DNA from: DTWD01 sp963662965 | GTDB lineage: Bacteria > Acidobacteriota > Vicinamibacteria > Vicinamibacterales > UBA8438 | Reading direction: 5' to 3' | DNA length: 64,000 bases | NCBI GenBank assembly: GCA_963662965.1 | Contig: OY759970.1 | Location: forward strand, 62,001-126,000 | In this document: positions 8,192 to 17,005 of the stretch, piece by piece | Numbering within the stretch: position 1 is the first letter of the stretch | Layout of the letters: each line of letters begins with the position of its first letter | Program-made: the position numbers and the translations under genes | The notes under the pieces: generated by a model | Told to the model about the DNA's origin: nothing | Database searches by the model: none | Seen by the model: only the letters and a program-made list of their open reading frames with translations

Positions 8192-8782
8192 CTACCGCTC
8201 GGGGCCCCGATTCCAGCGTAGCAGTTTGGTCACGCTGTGACCCAGGCCCTGGACCGATGCGCGCCGTCGTTCGTCAACCAGGGCTCCGCCGTCATCGAAC
8301 GCCACGTAGGCCTCGCCCACGGCAACCTGATCGAGTATGACCAGTACCCCGATGTTCGAGAGGATCGACCGCAGGTGAACTAATCCGCGCAAGCCACCCA
8401 GCCTCCCGGGCGAGGCGCTCATCACCGCGCCGACCTTCCCCTTATACGCGGCCAGCACCTTGTGGTCGTCGTCCGCCCGAGACACCCAGTCGATTGCATT
8501 CTTGAGGAGGGGCGTGATCGAGCTGTTGTATTCGGGCGAGGCGATCAAAAACCCGTCGTGAGCAAGCATGATCTTCTTGAGTTTCCCGGCGTTGTCGGGG
8601 GTGCCGCCGGCCGCCTCCAGGTCCTGGTCGAAGAGCGGCATCGGAAAATCCCTCATGTCGAGAACCGTGACCTCGGCGCCGGCGGCCCGCGCTCCTTCGG
8701 CCGCGACTTTCACCAGCTTCACGTTGAACGAGTCCTTCCGAGCGCTCCCCGCAAAGGCCACGATACGCGGTTGATCGCTCAT
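8192..8782 (-). CDS. NADPH-dependent FMN reductase family protein
   Basis: 196 residues from ATG 8782; GGGAGT lies 8 nt upstream, favouring it over the ATG two codons earlier. It has a flavodoxin-like fold: AFAGSARKDSFNVKLVK (phosphate-binding loop of the FMN site, about residues 8-24), then FLIASPEYNSSITPLLKNAIDW, the signature of ChrR/YieF-type quinone and chromate reductases. Typical activity is NAD(P)H-dependent two-electron reduction of quinones or similar acceptors by a soluble flavoprotein. It leads the operon with the SnoaL-like and cupin genes. Confidence 0.88.
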   Translation of the reverse strand: MSDQPRIVAFAGSARKDSFNVKLVKVAAEGARAAGAEVTVLDMRDFPMPLFDQDLEAAGGTPDNAGKLKKIMLAHDGFLIASPEYNSSITPLLKNAIDWVSRADDDHKVLAAYKGKVGAVMSASPGRLGGLRGLVHLRSILSNIGVLVILDQVAVGEAYVAFDDGGALVDERRRASVQGLGHSVTKLLRWNRGPER

Positions 8783-8832
8783 GTGCATTCACTCCCTCGT
8801 ACTCCGCCGTGGCGCTCGCGCGCATCCCGCGA

Positions 8833-9271
8833 TCAGGCCGGGCTCGCCGGTCGCGGCTTCCGCAACGCCGCGCCGCCGCCGCCCAGAATGAGCACCGAGG
8901 CAATCGACAGACGCACGGTGATCTCTTTGCTCATGAAGAGTACCCCGCGCCGACCACCGCGAGGACGGGCACGGAGAGCTGGACGATCGCGGCCGTTGTG
9001 GCACTCAGGCCGGCCAGCGCCGCGTACCAGATCGCGTAGCCGATTCCCGACGCCACCGCCCCGGATGCCACCGCCAGCAGCATCCCAGTCGTCGTAATCT
9101 CCATGTCGCCCAGCGTGGCGAGGCTCACACCGAGCACCATTGGCACGCTGCGCGTGAGGTTGCTCGCGGTGTCTCCCAGCGGGTCGCCGGCGCGACGTCC
9201 GCGCAACGAGTAGCCGCCCCAGGCGATGCCCGCGACGGCCATCAACGCGCTGCCCGTCTGGGACGGCGCGC
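8833..9271 (-). pseudogene. DMT/EamA transporter, C-terminal fragment
   Basis: Only the last third of a drug/metabolite transporter is left. From about 9272 it reads SAPSQTGSALMAVAGIAWGGYSL, then GMLLAVASGAVASGIGYAIWYAALAGLSATTAAIVQL, the second EamA repeat. At about 8945 the frame shifts by one base; the other frame continues LFMSKEITVRLSIASVLILGG to the end at 8833. The 5' part is replaced by a Ser/Thr kinase fragment joined at 9272-9285. Both pieces lie on the same strand, so the junction is a deletion fusing two unrelated genes. Confidence 0.7.
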
Positions 9272-9661
9272 TCACCCCCGGCAGCGAGCCACGTCGAGGA
9301 CGTCGGCGAGCTGAATTCCAAATTCGAGTACTTGGGACGTCGTGAGGGGCCGGCCGCGGAGGCGCTCGCCGAGCGTGGTGCCGCGAATGACTTCCATGAC
9401 GAGGAAGGGCCGCCACGCATACTCGCCGATATCGAACAGCGTGCAAATGTTGGGGTGGTTCAGCCTCGCGATGGCCCTGGCTTCCCGCTCGAATCGCTCG
9501 CGCCGATCGGGATCATCGGCAAAGTCGGAAGGCAGCACCTTGATCGCGACCATCCGATCCAGCCGCGTGTCTGCCGCCTCATACACTTCCCCCATGCCGC
9601 CGGTGCCAATGGCCCGGAGGATCTCGTATGGTCCAAAGCGAGTTCCCGTTGTGAGGGACAC
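9272..9661 (-). pseudogene. Ser/Thr protein kinase, N-lobe fragment
   Basis: Starts at GTG 9661 (VSLTTGTRFGPYEI). The N-lobe is well kept: glycine loop IGTGGMGEVYEA, the ATP lysine in VAIKVL, helix C (RFEREARAIARLNHPNICTLF) and hinge FLVMEVIRGTTL. It ends in the alphaE helix (LEFGIQLADVLD), before the HRD catalytic loop, where DMT transporter sequence takes over. Without the catalytic loop, DFG and activation segment it cannot phosphorylate. The parent would be a PknB-type membrane kinase common in Acidobacteriota. It is one of three broken kinases in the window. Confidence 0.78.
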
Positions 9662-9799
9662 GTTTCGATCGCCTTGATCAGCACACTTATACACCGCCTC
9701 GTCGGCTGGCGCACCGGAGGTCGAACCGAGCCGACATGTGATGTCGGTGGGCGGCAAGCCGAGCTGGACGCAAACGAGGTAGGCTTTACGACACTCACC

Positions 9800-10318
9800 A
9801 TGAGAGATGCGGTCGCCAGCGCCTTGGCCGAGAGTCCAGCCCACGAGTTGATGGTGTCCCTGCTCAGCAACGTTCCCGGCATGCCCCCGATCGTGCAGAC
9901 GTTTCACATCATCGGGATCGGCGTCGTCGTCGGGTCCGTGGTGATGATCAACCTTCGATTCCTCGGGGTGGCGGTCCCCAGCCAGAACGTCAGCGAGATG
10001 ATCCGGCGGCTGATGCCGTGGATGTGGTCGGCGCTCTTGGTCAACGCACTGAGCGGGCTCGTCTTCGTGGTCGCGCGGCCATTCCGGTACTTTGACAACC
10101 CGGTGTTCGGCTTCAAAATGGCGTTCCTCGTGCCCGCGGTCACGCTCGCCTTCATCGTCTATCGACTCAGCAAGCGCGAGGACGGCTACTGGGAGGCATC
10201 GTCGGCCCGACTGATGTCCGGCCGCGTCATCGCGGTGGTGTCGCTGGCGCTGTGGGTCGGGGTCATCCTGGCTGGACGGTGGATCGCATACTCGGAATAC
10301 CTCTTCTTCGATGAGTAA
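9800..10318 (+). CDS. DUF6644-family membrane protein
   Basis: 172 residues. Four or five hydrophobic segments, including TFHIIGIGVVVGSVVMINLRFLGV, ALLVNALSGLVFVVARPF and VIAVVSLALWVGVILAGRW. The HIIGIG and MINLRFLG motifs and the terminal LAGRW match DUF6644 inner-membrane proteins of unknown function. The start at ATG 9800 is chosen because upstream in-frame sequence is antisense to the kinase fragment. A paralogue of the same length and topology follows 6 nt downstream, so the two are probably co-translated and may form a heteromeric complex. Confidence 0.8.
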   Translation: MRDAVASALAESPAHELMVSLLSNVPGMPPIVQTFHIIGIGVVVGSVVMINLRFLGVAVPSQNVSEMIRRLMPWMWSALLVNALSGLVFVVARPFRYFDNPVFGFKMAFLVPAVTLAFIVYRLSKREDGYWEASSARLMSGRVIAVVSLALWVGVILAGRWIAYSEYLFFDE

Positions 10319-10324
10319 GACGCC

Positions 10325-10831
10325 ATGAACGAGGAGTCCTCGGTCCCGTTCGCGGCGTTCTGGGCGTGGCTGCAGGCGCTGCCGCTGGCCGAGCACATTG
10401 GCTTCACCTGGTGGTTCCCGCTGCTCGAATCGATCCACGTGCTGGCGATCGGCTTCGTGGTCGGGTCGATCTTGATGGTCGACCTGCGCTTGCTTGGTCT
10501 CGCCGCACTCCGCTATCCCGCCAGCCGCATGATTCGCGAGCTCGTCCCATGGACGTGGGTCGCCTTCGTCGTCGCGGCGGTCACCGGCTTCGGCATGTTC
10601 ATGGCGCGCGCGACCGCGTATGTCGAGAATCCGGCCTTCCAGATCAAGTTCATGCTGCTGCCACTGGCCGCCATCAACATGGCGTGGTTTCAGTTTCGAA
10701 CGATGCGAGCCGTCGAGGCCTGGGACAGCGACCCGGTCCCGCCGACGGCGGCCAAGGTCGCCGGCGTCACCTCGCTCATCCTGTGGGCCGGCGTCCTGCT
10801 CGCCGGCCGCTGGACCGGACACATTCTTTAG
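10325..10831 (+). CDS. DUF6644-family membrane protein, second copy
   Basis: 168 residues, homologous to the preceding gene. Shared pattern: SIHVLAIGFVVGSILMVDLRLLGLAAL, VPWTWVAFVVAAVTGFGMFMARA, FQIKFMLLPLAAINMAWFQF and the terminal WAGVLLAGRWTGHIL. Inner-membrane location with about four or five helices is inferred. The conserved His in HVLAIG could be a heme or metal ligand, but this is untested. Function unknown. The gene ends shortly before a GC-rich palindromic repeat, which probably marks the transcription end against the convergent TauE gene. Confidence 0.8.
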   Translation: MNEESSVPFAAFWAWLQALPLAEHIGFTWWFPLLESIHVLAIGFVVGSILMVDLRLLGLAALRYPASRMIRELVPWTWVAFVVAAVTGFGMFMARATAYVENPAFQIKFMLLPLAAINMAWFQFRTMRAVEAWDSDPVPPTAAKVAGVTSLILWAGVLLAGRWTGHIL

Positions 10832-10848
10832 AAGGGACCGACTGTTTT

Positions 10849-10942
10849 AGACGGGGCTGACTGCCCCGAACCCCGTCGCAGTCACTCGCGGGGGCCCCAA
10901 AAGCCCCGCTCCGTGCCCGCTGGGGCGCGCTGTGCGCGCCCT
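10849..10942 (+). repeat. GC-rich palindromic repeat, copy A
   Basis: Opens with AGACGGGGC...GCCCCGAACCCC, continues CTCGCGGGGGCCCC, and closes with the hairpin GGGCGCGC-TGT-GCGCGCCC. It lies between the convergent DUF6644 and TauE genes. Reference copy for the family. Confidence 0.75.
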
Positions 10943-10991
10943 GATCTCACTGGCACCACCTGGTTCTTCGCGCCCGAAACAAGCCCGAGTG

Positions 10992-11708
10992 TTACATCAC
11001 CTGCCGGATTATCACGAGCACGCCGGTCCCGGCTGCCACCGTGAGGACGGCCGGTCTCACGTAGCCACGATCGACGTAGGCTGCGGTCCATCGCGACAGC
11101 ACGAATCCGACCAAGATGCTCGGTAGCATGATCAGCGCCAGCCTGATTTCATAGGCGCCGAAGCGGCCGACCAGCCAGAGCGCCGCGAGCGACAGCACCG
11201 TTCCCATTAGGAAAAACGCCGACATCGTGCTCCGGATACGCGCCCCCGAGGCATCCTGATACACGAGTGCCATCGGCGGCCCGCCCACCGACGCCACCGT
11301 GCCCAGCAGTCCCGACAAGGCGCCCGCCACAATGAGCACCGGTCGCACCGGGGGAAAGCGCAGACCGGAGAGGCTGATCGTCACGCCCGACAAGATAAAT
11401 ACGCCAAAGAGCAGCACGAGCCGGTCGGCGGGCACGATGAGCAGGACGGCGCCGCCGGCGAGCGTCCCGCCGACACGCCCGACCATCGCCCACCGAATAC
11501 CGTGGAAATCGATGGCGTGCCGCTCGCGATACGTCAGCAACGTCGTCAGGATCGTCGTCGAGAGCAGAATCGGGGCCGGGACGAATCGCGGGTCGAGCAG
11601 GATCAGGATCGGCGAGGCCAACAGCCCCATCCCGAAGCCGACCGAGCCCTGCAACGTCGCCCCTACCAGCACCGTGACGACGACGAACGCAACTTCTCCC
11701 GCAGACAA
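10992..11708 (-). CDS. TauE/SafE-family membrane transporter
   Basis: 238 residues, eight predicted transmembrane helices in two similar halves. The first half has ATLQGSVGFGMGLLASPILILLDPRFVPAPI, the second GLLGTVASVGGPPMALVYQD, both hallmarks of TauE/SafE proteins, which export sulfite, sulfoacetate or related organic anions. The start is a TTG at 11708 with AGGAG just upstream; other in-frame starts fall inside the first helix. No sulfonate genes are adjacent, so the substrate is unknown. Its 3' end faces repeat copy A. Confidence 0.85.
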   Translation of the reverse strand: MSAGEVAFVVVTVLVGATLQGSVGFGMGLLASPILILLDPRFVPAPILLSTTILTTLLTYRERHAIDFHGIRWAMVGRVGGTLAGGAVLLIVPADRLVLLFGVFILSGVTISLSGLRFPPVRPVLIVAGALSGLLGTVASVGGPPMALVYQDASGARIRSTMSAFFLMGTVLSLAALWLVGRFGAYEIRLALIMLPSILVGFVLSRWTAAYVDRGYVRPAVLTVAAGTGVLVIIRQVM

Positions 11709-11756
11709 AGCTCCTCAGTCTAAAAGGAATCGACGGCGCGCCAGCCTCGACACCTT

Positions 11757-11762
11757 TACACT
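11757..11762 (+). promoter_or_regulatory. -10-like TACACT for the Nudix gene
   Basis: TACACT ends 7 nt before GTG 11770 and no Shine-Dalgarno is present, so the transcript would start at or next to the start codon. Confidence 0.35.
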
Positions 11763-11769
11763 TAGCGGT

Positions 11770-12450
11770 GTGACCGACGCACCAGTCGAGCCCAGGGCCG
11801 CCGCGTCAGTGATGCTGCTCCGCGCCGGAGCCGGCGGCTTGGAGATTCTGTTCCTCCGGCGTAACCCGGCGCTCGCCTTCCAGGGCGATCACTGGGTCTT
11901 CCCAGGAGGCCGGATCGACCTCGGGGACGAAGCGGCGGACCTTCCCGCTGACGCGCTTGCCGCCGCCCGCCGCGCCGCTGTCCGCGAGACGCGTGAAGAG
12001 GCCGGCATTGCGGTCCCGCTCGCCTCGCTCGTCTACGCCATTCACTGGACGACGCCGACGGTCAGCCCCATTCGATTCGCCACCTCGTTCTTCGTCGCGC
12101 GTGCCCCGACGGACGAGGTCACCATCGATGACGGCGAGATTCACGCGTTCGAGTGGCTGCAACCGGCCGACGCCCTCGCGCGGCATCGCGAGCGCGCGTT
12201 CAAGCTGGCGGCGCCGACGTATGCGCTCACGACACGTATCGGAGCCTTCGATGATGTCGATCGGGCCCTGGCCGCCGTGGCGACCTGGCCCGAGGAACGG
12301 CTCCTGGGAAAGATCCGCGCGACCGATGACGGGCGCGTCGCGCTCTATCACCCGGATGCGGCGTACGGCGGCGGCGCGCTCGCGGAGCCAGGTCCACGAC
12401 ATCGATTGTGGATGGCAAGGTCGGGCTGGCGATACGAGCGGACGTTCTAA
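11770..12450 (+). CDS. Nudix hydrolase, NUDT7/NUDT19-like
   Basis: 226 residues from GTG 11770. The Nudix box is readable: FPGGRIDLGDE...AAVRETREEAGI, with a spacer of about ten residues between the glycine and RExxEE parts, as in peroxisomal-type CoA diphosphatases (NUDT7/19). The family cleaves nucleoside diphosphates linked to another moiety, using magnesium held by the REtREE glutamates. Conserved LRAGAGGLEILFLRRNPALAFQGDHWVFPGG and WTTPTVSPIRFATSFFVA fit that subgroup. A CoA-derivative substrate is an inference, supported only by the acyl-CoA genes elsewhere in the window. Confidence 0.85.
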   Translation: MTDAPVEPRAAASVMLLRAGAGGLEILFLRRNPALAFQGDHWVFPGGRIDLGDEAADLPADALAAARRAAVRETREEAGIAVPLASLVYAIHWTTPTVSPIRFATSFFVARAPTDEVTIDDGEIHAFEWLQPADALARHRERAFKLAAPTYALTTRIGAFDDVDRALAAVATWPEERLLGKIRATDDGRVALYHPDAAYGGGALAEPGPRHRLWMARSGWRYERTF

Positions 12451-12482
12451 CTGCAGACTGGGGGAATATCGCCCGCGGCAAG

Positions 12483-12977
12483 CTACTCCGTTTCAAGCGG
12501 TGAGATGGTGCCGAACATCATGCCGCCGTACTCGCCGTGGTCCCACGTGCCGGCATAGCGGTCGTCATAGAAGACAACGCGCGCACCAAACTCGTCACCC
12601 AGACCCGGAATCGCGAAGTCGGTGATGCTGATCATCGGCGTGTCGCCGGCCCACAGCATTGGCACCACGATCGGGAGGGTCACATCGACGCTGCCGTACT
12701 TCACCCGCGCGTCGAACCGCCAGCGGTCGCCATCGAGCTTGGTCACTTCGGCGATCTCGTAGCGCTCCGGCAGCCCGTCGCGGCGGTCGCGCCCCTCGAT
12801 CGTGAAGTTCCCGACCAGCACGACATTCTGCATCCGCTCGGTGAAGTCGCGCTCGAGCTCGGTCAGCGACGCCACCGGAGCGGCTTGACCGGTGCCGCTG
12901 GCGGCGAAAAACCAGCCGAGCGCGAAGGTGACCAGTAATACCGCGGCGGCGCCGGCGAGCTTCAGCATCCCCTGCAT
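12483..12977 (-). CDS. Secreted protein of unknown function
   Basis: 164 residues. An N-terminal hydrophobic stretch (LKLAGAAAVLLVTFALGWFFAASG) is a signal peptide or anchor. The rest is beta-rich: NVVLVGNFTIEGRDRRDGLPERYEIAEVTKLDGDRWRFDARV, ending GTWDHGEYGGMMFGTISP. Similar proteins occur in planctomycetes and acidobacteria with no assigned role. A second ATG three codons in is an alternative start. It is convergent with the Nudix gene. No catalytic motif is evident. Confidence 0.65.
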   Translation of the reverse strand: MQGMLKLAGAAAVLLVTFALGWFFAASGTGQAAPVASLTELERDFTERMQNVVLVGNFTIEGRDRRDGLPERYEIAEVTKLDGDRWRFDARVKYGSVDVTLPIVVPMLWAGDTPMISITDFAIPGLGDEFGARVVFYDDRYAGTWDHGEYGGMMFGTISPLETE

Positions 12978-13040
12978 CGGTTGCTCTCTCCACTGATGTC
13001 GGACGTCGATGACATCGACGCCGCGATTATAGCGCCGGCG

Positions 13041-14165
13041 TCACCCGGTGAGCCGCATCGCCTGCCAGCGGAGCCAGTGGTCGGCCACCACGAGCGCCAC
13101 CATCGCCTCGGCCATCGGAACAAACCGCGGAAGCAGGCACGGGTCGTGTCGACCTTTCGTGCTAATCGTCGTCGGCTCGCCGTCACGGGTCACGGTGTCT
13201 TGCGGTTGCGGCAAACTGCTGGTCGGCTTCACGGCGGCGCGCAGCACGATCGGCATCCCGCTCGAGATACCTCCGAGCATGCCGCCGTGTCGGTTGGTGC
13301 GCGTCGCGATCCGGCGCGGGCCGCCGTCGGGAGACTCGGTGACGAACGTATCGTTGTTGTCGGTCCCCCGCAGCGTCGCGCAGCCGAAGCCGACGCCGTA
13401 CTCCACTCCGAGGACGGCCGGCAGGCTAAACAGCGCTTTGCCGAGGTCGGCCTTCAGCTTGTCGAAGACCGGCTCGCCGAGCCCCGCCGGCACCCCGGTC
13501 GCCACAATTTCGGCGACCCCGCCCACTGAATTCTGCTCCGCCCGGAGCCGCTCGATGAGCGCCACCATGGCGGCGGCTTTCTCCGGATCCGGACACCGAA
13601 CGACGTTGGGCGCGCCATCGGGCAGTTGCTCCACCCGGTCGAGGGTGACCGACGCGGGGTCGGCGATGTCGGCGACGACGTCACCCACTTGACGGACATA
13701 GCCGACGATGCGACCACCGAACTGTTCGCGAATCAGCTTCTTCGCGACCGCGCCGGCCGCTACGCGGACCGTCGTTTCGCGTGCGCTCGACCGCCCGCCG
13801 CCACGATAGTCACGAACACCGTACTTCGCGTCGTAGCTGTGGTCGGCATGGCCCGGTCGGTACTTGTCTTTGATGTCAGCGTAGTCGCGACTCCGCTGAT
13901 CGCGGTTGCGAATCAGAATCGCTATGCTGGTGCCGGTGGTCGTCCCTTCGAACACCCCCGACAAGATCTCCGGCACATCGGGCTCGTCGCGTTGCGTGAC
14001 AATGGCACTCTGGCCCGGACGGCGGCGCGCGAGATCCGGCGCGAGGTCCTTCTCGCTGAGGGAGACGCCCGGCGGGCAGCCGTCGATGATCACGAGATTT
14101 CCCGCCCCATGCGACTCCCCCGCCGTGGTGATCCGAAACAGTTGACCAAAGCTGTTGCCTGCCAT
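13041..14165 (-). CDS. aroC: Chorismate synthase
   Basis: 374 residues, usual length. Converts 5-enolpyruvylshikimate 3-phosphate to chorismate, the last shikimate-pathway step, needing reduced FMN. Signatures: GESHGAGNLVIIDGCPPG near residue 16, the RRRPGQS phosphate site, DYRGGGRSSARET around residue 125, and GRHDPC near the C-terminus with the catalytic Arg/Asp. ATG 14165 begins the family-typical AGNSFGQLFRITT. TACAAT lies 6 nt before the start with no Shine-Dalgarno, so the transcript may be leaderless. No other aromatic-pathway gene is adjacent. Confidence 0.97.
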   Translation of the reverse strand: MAGNSFGQLFRITTAGESHGAGNLVIIDGCPPGVSLSEKDLAPDLARRRPGQSAIVTQRDEPDVPEILSGVFEGTTTGTSIAILIRNRDQRSRDYADIKDKYRPGHADHSYDAKYGVRDYRGGGRSSARETTVRVAAGAVAKKLIREQFGGRIVGYVRQVGDVVADIADPASVTLDRVEQLPDGAPNVVRCPDPEKAAAMVALIERLRAEQNSVGGVAEIVATGVPAGLGEPVFDKLKADLGKALFSLPAVLGVEYGVGFGCATLRGTDNNDTFVTESPDGGPRRIATRTNRHGGMLGGISSGMPIVLRAAVKPTSSLPQPQDTVTRDGEPTTISTKGRHDPCLLPRFVPMAEAMVALVVADHWLRWQAMRLTG

Positions 14166-14171
14166 TGATCG

Positions 14172-14177
14172 ATTGTA
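14172..14177 (-). promoter_or_regulatory. -10-like TACAAT for aroC
   Basis: TACAAT (minus strand) followed by 6 nt and then ATG 14165; the repeat copy B begins 9 nt further upstream. Confidence 0.4.
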
Positions 14178-14185
14178 GCTTCGTC

Positions 14186-14277
14186 AGACGGGGCCTGCGG
14201 CCCCGAACCCCGCCGCCGGCACTCGCGGGGACCCCTGCGCCCCACTCCGTGCCGGCGGGGCGCGCCGTGCGCGCCCC
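14186..14277 (+). repeat. GC-rich palindromic repeat, copy B
   Basis: Begins AGACGGGGCCTGCGGCCCC, has CTCGCGGGGACCCC in the middle and ends with GGGGCGCGC-CGT-GCGCGCCCC. Unlike most copies it lies upstream of a gene (aroC), directly behind its -10 box. Confidence 0.75.
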
Positions 14278-14499
14278 CGCCGACGCCAACAGTGCGGTAT
14301 ACTGGGAGTTCCTCTGAAGGAACCCTGCCGATGCGTATTAGCAGCTAGCGCGCACGTTCGTAACTTCTCCCCAGACAGATTAGTCACACGTCTTTCTGAA
14401 TAACACCGGCCTCGTCCCCGCCACCCGTGTCGGCGGTTGGACGATCGTGGTCCTGTGTGCTTGGGGGGTTCCTTTTCCTCCGGGTGTCTTGGTGTCGTC
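14278..14499 (+). other. Non-coding leader upstream of the broken MATE gene
   Basis: No credible reading frame. GGTATACT at about 14293 could be a -10 element. A GGTTCC/GGAACC-rich pyrimidine tract precedes the start of the MATE relic. No known riboswitch fold was recognised. Confidence 0.3.
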
Positions 14500-15911
14500 A
14501 TGTCCGCGCAACACGCAACGTCTGTTCAAACCACCGACCTCCTGACCGATGTCCGAGACGCGATCCGGGGGGCTAGGCACGACTACACGAGCGGCAGTCT
14601 CGCTTGTGCGGTGCTCGTCCTCGCCGTGCCGATGGTGCTCGAGATGTCGATGCAGTCGGTCTTCGCCGTGGTCGACGTCTACTTCGTCGCCCGGCTTGGC
14701 CTGATGCGGTCGCCGTACTCGGCCTGTCGGATGCGCTGCTGTCGCTGGTGTTTCCGATCTCCATTGGCCTGAGCATGGGTGCGGCCGCGATGGTCGCCAG
14801 ACGCATCGGAGAAGGCGACGCGGCCCGCGCCTCGGCCGCGGCGGTGCAGGCCATCCTTGGCGGAGGTGCGATCTCGTTGGCGCTCGGCGGCGCCAGAATC
14901 GTCTTCGCGCGCGACCTGCTCGTGCTCCTTGGCGCGTCGCCAGCGCTGGCCGCCACCGAGCGCAACTTCACCGCGATCATGCTCGGCAGGAACACCTCGG
15001 TGCTACTGCTCTTCTTGATCAACGGCATCTTCCGCGGCGCCGGTGATCCGGCGCGCGCGATGCGAGCGCGCTGGCTCGCGAACCTGTTGAACCTCGTGCT
15101 GGATCCGGTCCTAATCTTCGGGCTGGGACCAGTGCCCGCGCTAGGCCTCGAAGGGGCCGCGATTGCGACGACCTTCTCTCGAGCGGTCGGCGTCGTCTAT
15201 CAGCTGCGGCAACTGGCCGACCCGCGCGGTCTGGTTGTCGTCCGCTGGCGTCAAGCCCGGCTCAACATGTCGGTGCTCACGTGATTGATGCGCGTCAGCG
15301 GGATTGGCATCGTGCAATACCTCGTCGGCACCGCGAGCTTTCTCGGCCTGATCCGGATCCTGGCGCCGTTCGGCGACACCGTCCTCGCCGGCTACACCGT
15401 GGCGATCCGGATCATCATCTTTGTCTTGCTCCCGGCGTGGGGCATCGGGAATGCGGCCGCGACCCTCGTCGGGCAGAATCTGGGCGCCGGCAAGCCAGAC
15501 CGCGCAGAGCGCGCGGTCTGGTTTACGGCCCAGTGCAATACGGTGTTTCTCGGGTTGGTGGGCCTCTTCTTTTGTCGTGTTTGCGAACCCGATCGTCGGT
15601 CTGCTGACGACCGACCCCGACGTGGTCGAGGTCGGCGAGGTGGTGCGCCGCGTCATCTCCTACAGTTGCGTTGGGGATTTGGCTTGGTGACCGTCGTCGC
15701 GTTCAACGGCGAGGGTGACACCTCGACGCCAACCTGGATCAACTTCTTGGTCTATTGGGTTGTGCAGCTGCCGCTGGCAGGGGTCCTGGCCATCGGGCTC
15801 GGACTCGGTCCGATGAAAGTCTTCGCCACCGTGGCGGTCTGCCAGACGCTGCTGGCGGCCGTTGGCGTCGCGGCGTTCCGCCGGGCCACGTGGAAGACCC
15901 GGACTATTTGA
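14500..15911 (+). pseudogene. MATE-family efflux transporter, multiply broken
   Basis: Starts ATG 14500 (MSAQHATSV) with SLACAVLVLAVPMVLEMSMQSVFAVVDVYFVARLG, the first MATE helices. Near 14705 the frame shifts; DAVAVLGLSDALLSLVFPISIGLSMG onwards is normal to TGA 15282, where Trp is likely in relatives, then LMRVSGIGIVQYLVGTASFL continues in the same frame. A T-run insertion near 15570 shifts it again (VVFANPIVGLLTTDPDVVEVGEVVRR) and another shift near 15690 restores the last part (TWINFLVYWVVQLPLAGVLA). The ancestral role is sodium- or proton-driven drug efflux. One nonsense codon and three frameshifts make it inactive unless the assembly is wrong. Confidence 0.85.
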
Positions 15912-15966
15912 TCAACCCGGATGCGTCAAAAGGTTCCCTGTTCCAGAGTTCCGGGTTCCGCCGGTG

Positions 15967-16176
15967 TTACTTCTTCCTCTTCCACCGCGCCAGCGCGTAG
16001 GTCAGCACCGCTAGCACCAACTCGTCGAGCATCGGGATCGGATCGGGAACGGCGAGGTCGAGCAGTAGCAGTGCCGCCGCGGCAACGAACAGCGGCCACG
16101 ACCGAAGACCACCGAGGAATCGCATCAGATAACCGGTGCGCCCGCCGACGCGCGGCCCGCTCGCATCCGCTGTCAT
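15967..16176 (-). CDS. DUF6116-like small membrane protein
   Basis: 69 residues from ATG 16176. The pattern RFLGGLRSWPLFVAAAALLLLDLAVPDPIPMLDELVLAVLTYALARWKRKK matches the DUF6116-type family: one or two hydrophobic helices, a DPIP turn and a basic C-terminus. The function is unknown. The much longer frame running through it from 16761 is antisense to the dienelactone hydrolase gene and was rejected. It lies just downstream of repeat copy C. Confidence 0.7.
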   Translation of the reverse strand: MTADASGPRVGGRTGYLMRFLGGLRSWPLFVAAAALLLLDLAVPDPIPMLDELVLAVLTYALARWKRKK

Positions 16177-16238
16177 CTGACTCAGCCTAGTCCAAGATTG
16201 GGGTGCCACGCCGCAGCTCAGATATTGCACCGTAAGAT

Positions 16239-16333
16239 CAGGGCGCGCACGGCGCGCCCCGCCGGCACGGAGTGGGGCGAAGGGGCCCCCGCGAGTGCCG
16301 GCGACGGGATTCGGGGCAGTCAGCCCCGTCTTA
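16239..16333 (-). repeat. GC-rich palindromic repeat, copy C (inverted)
   Basis: Reads in the opposite orientation: GGGCGCGC-ACG-GCGCGCCC first and GGGGCAGTCAGCCCCGTCTT last. Its end overlaps the stop codon of the dienelactone hydrolase gene. Confidence 0.75.
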
Positions 16334-17005
16334 AGAAGAAAGCCGCTGGCGGTAGAACGCGAGTGTTTTCGCCCAGCACTCAGCGGCGTACTGCGGGTGA
16401 TACACCTCGGTCCGGGTGTCGTTGAAGAACGCGTGGTCGGCCCCTTCGAAGACGGTGATGTCGGCCTCCTTCCCGGCCGCGCGAAGGGCGGCCTCGAGCT
16501 GCCGAGCGGCAGCCGGCGGCACGTGCTCGTCCCGCTCCGCGAAAAACCCGAGGACCGGCGCCTGGAGCTTGTCGAGGTCCGGCTGCACGTTGGGGTGAAT
16601 CCCATAGAAGTCGACGCAGGCGGCGACCTGCGGATTCGCACACGCTGCGAAAAGCGAGAGTTGGCCACCCATGCAGAACCCGACCGTCCCCACGTGGTCG
16701 CCACTGCTTCGTGACAACAGAAAGGTAATCGCGCCGCGGAGGTCCTTCTCGGTCGTCTCAATATTGAGCGCCATCATCAGCTTGCCAGCCTGGTCTGGCC
16801 CGGTTGCATGTTCGCCGTGGTACAGGTCGGGCGCGAGGGCGACGAACCCGGCCGCCGCGAAGCGGTCGGCGACGTCCTTGATGTGGTCGACCAGCCCCCA
16901 CCACTCTTGGATCACGACGACACCCGGACCGGATCCCGACGTCGGCACCGCGAGGTGCCCACTCGTCGTCTTGCCGTTCGTCGGAAACTCGACGTTCTCA
17001 CCCAT
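16331..17005 (-). CDS. Dienelactone hydrolase family protein
   Basis: 224 residues, alpha/beta hydrolase fold without export signal. Early oxyanion region VVVIQEWWGLVDHIKDVADRFAAAGFVALAPDLYHG; nucleophile Cys in GFCMGGQ, about residue 120; acid in FFAERDEHVPP and His in GADHAFFND complete a Cys-Asp-His triad as in carboxymethylenebutenolidase. Typical reaction: hydrolysis of dienelactone to maleylacetate in chlorocatechol or hydroxyquinol breakdown, though many relatives have other esters as substrates. Shine-Dalgarno GGGAGG precedes ATG 17005. No ring-cleavage genes are adjacent. Confidence 0.9.
   Translation of the reverse strand: MGENVEFPTNGKTTSGHLAVPTSGSGPGVVVIQEWWGLVDHIKDVADRFAAAGFVALAPDLYHGEHATGPDQAGKLMMALNIETTEKDLRGAITFLLSRSSGDHVGTVGFCMGGQLSLFAACANPQVAACVDFYGIHPNVQPDLDKLQAPVLGFFAERDEHVPPAAARQLEAALRAAGKEADITVFEGADHAFFNDTRTEVYHPQYAAECWAKTLAFYRQRLSS

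Noticed and set aside
9662..10822. Long minus-strand extension of the kinase fragment
   Set aside because: Antisense to the DUF6644 pair, with biased composition and no domains.
15282..15284. TGA in the MATE gene as selenocysteine
   Set aside because: No hairpin at SECIS distance, a Trp is expected there, and the gene has further frameshifts.
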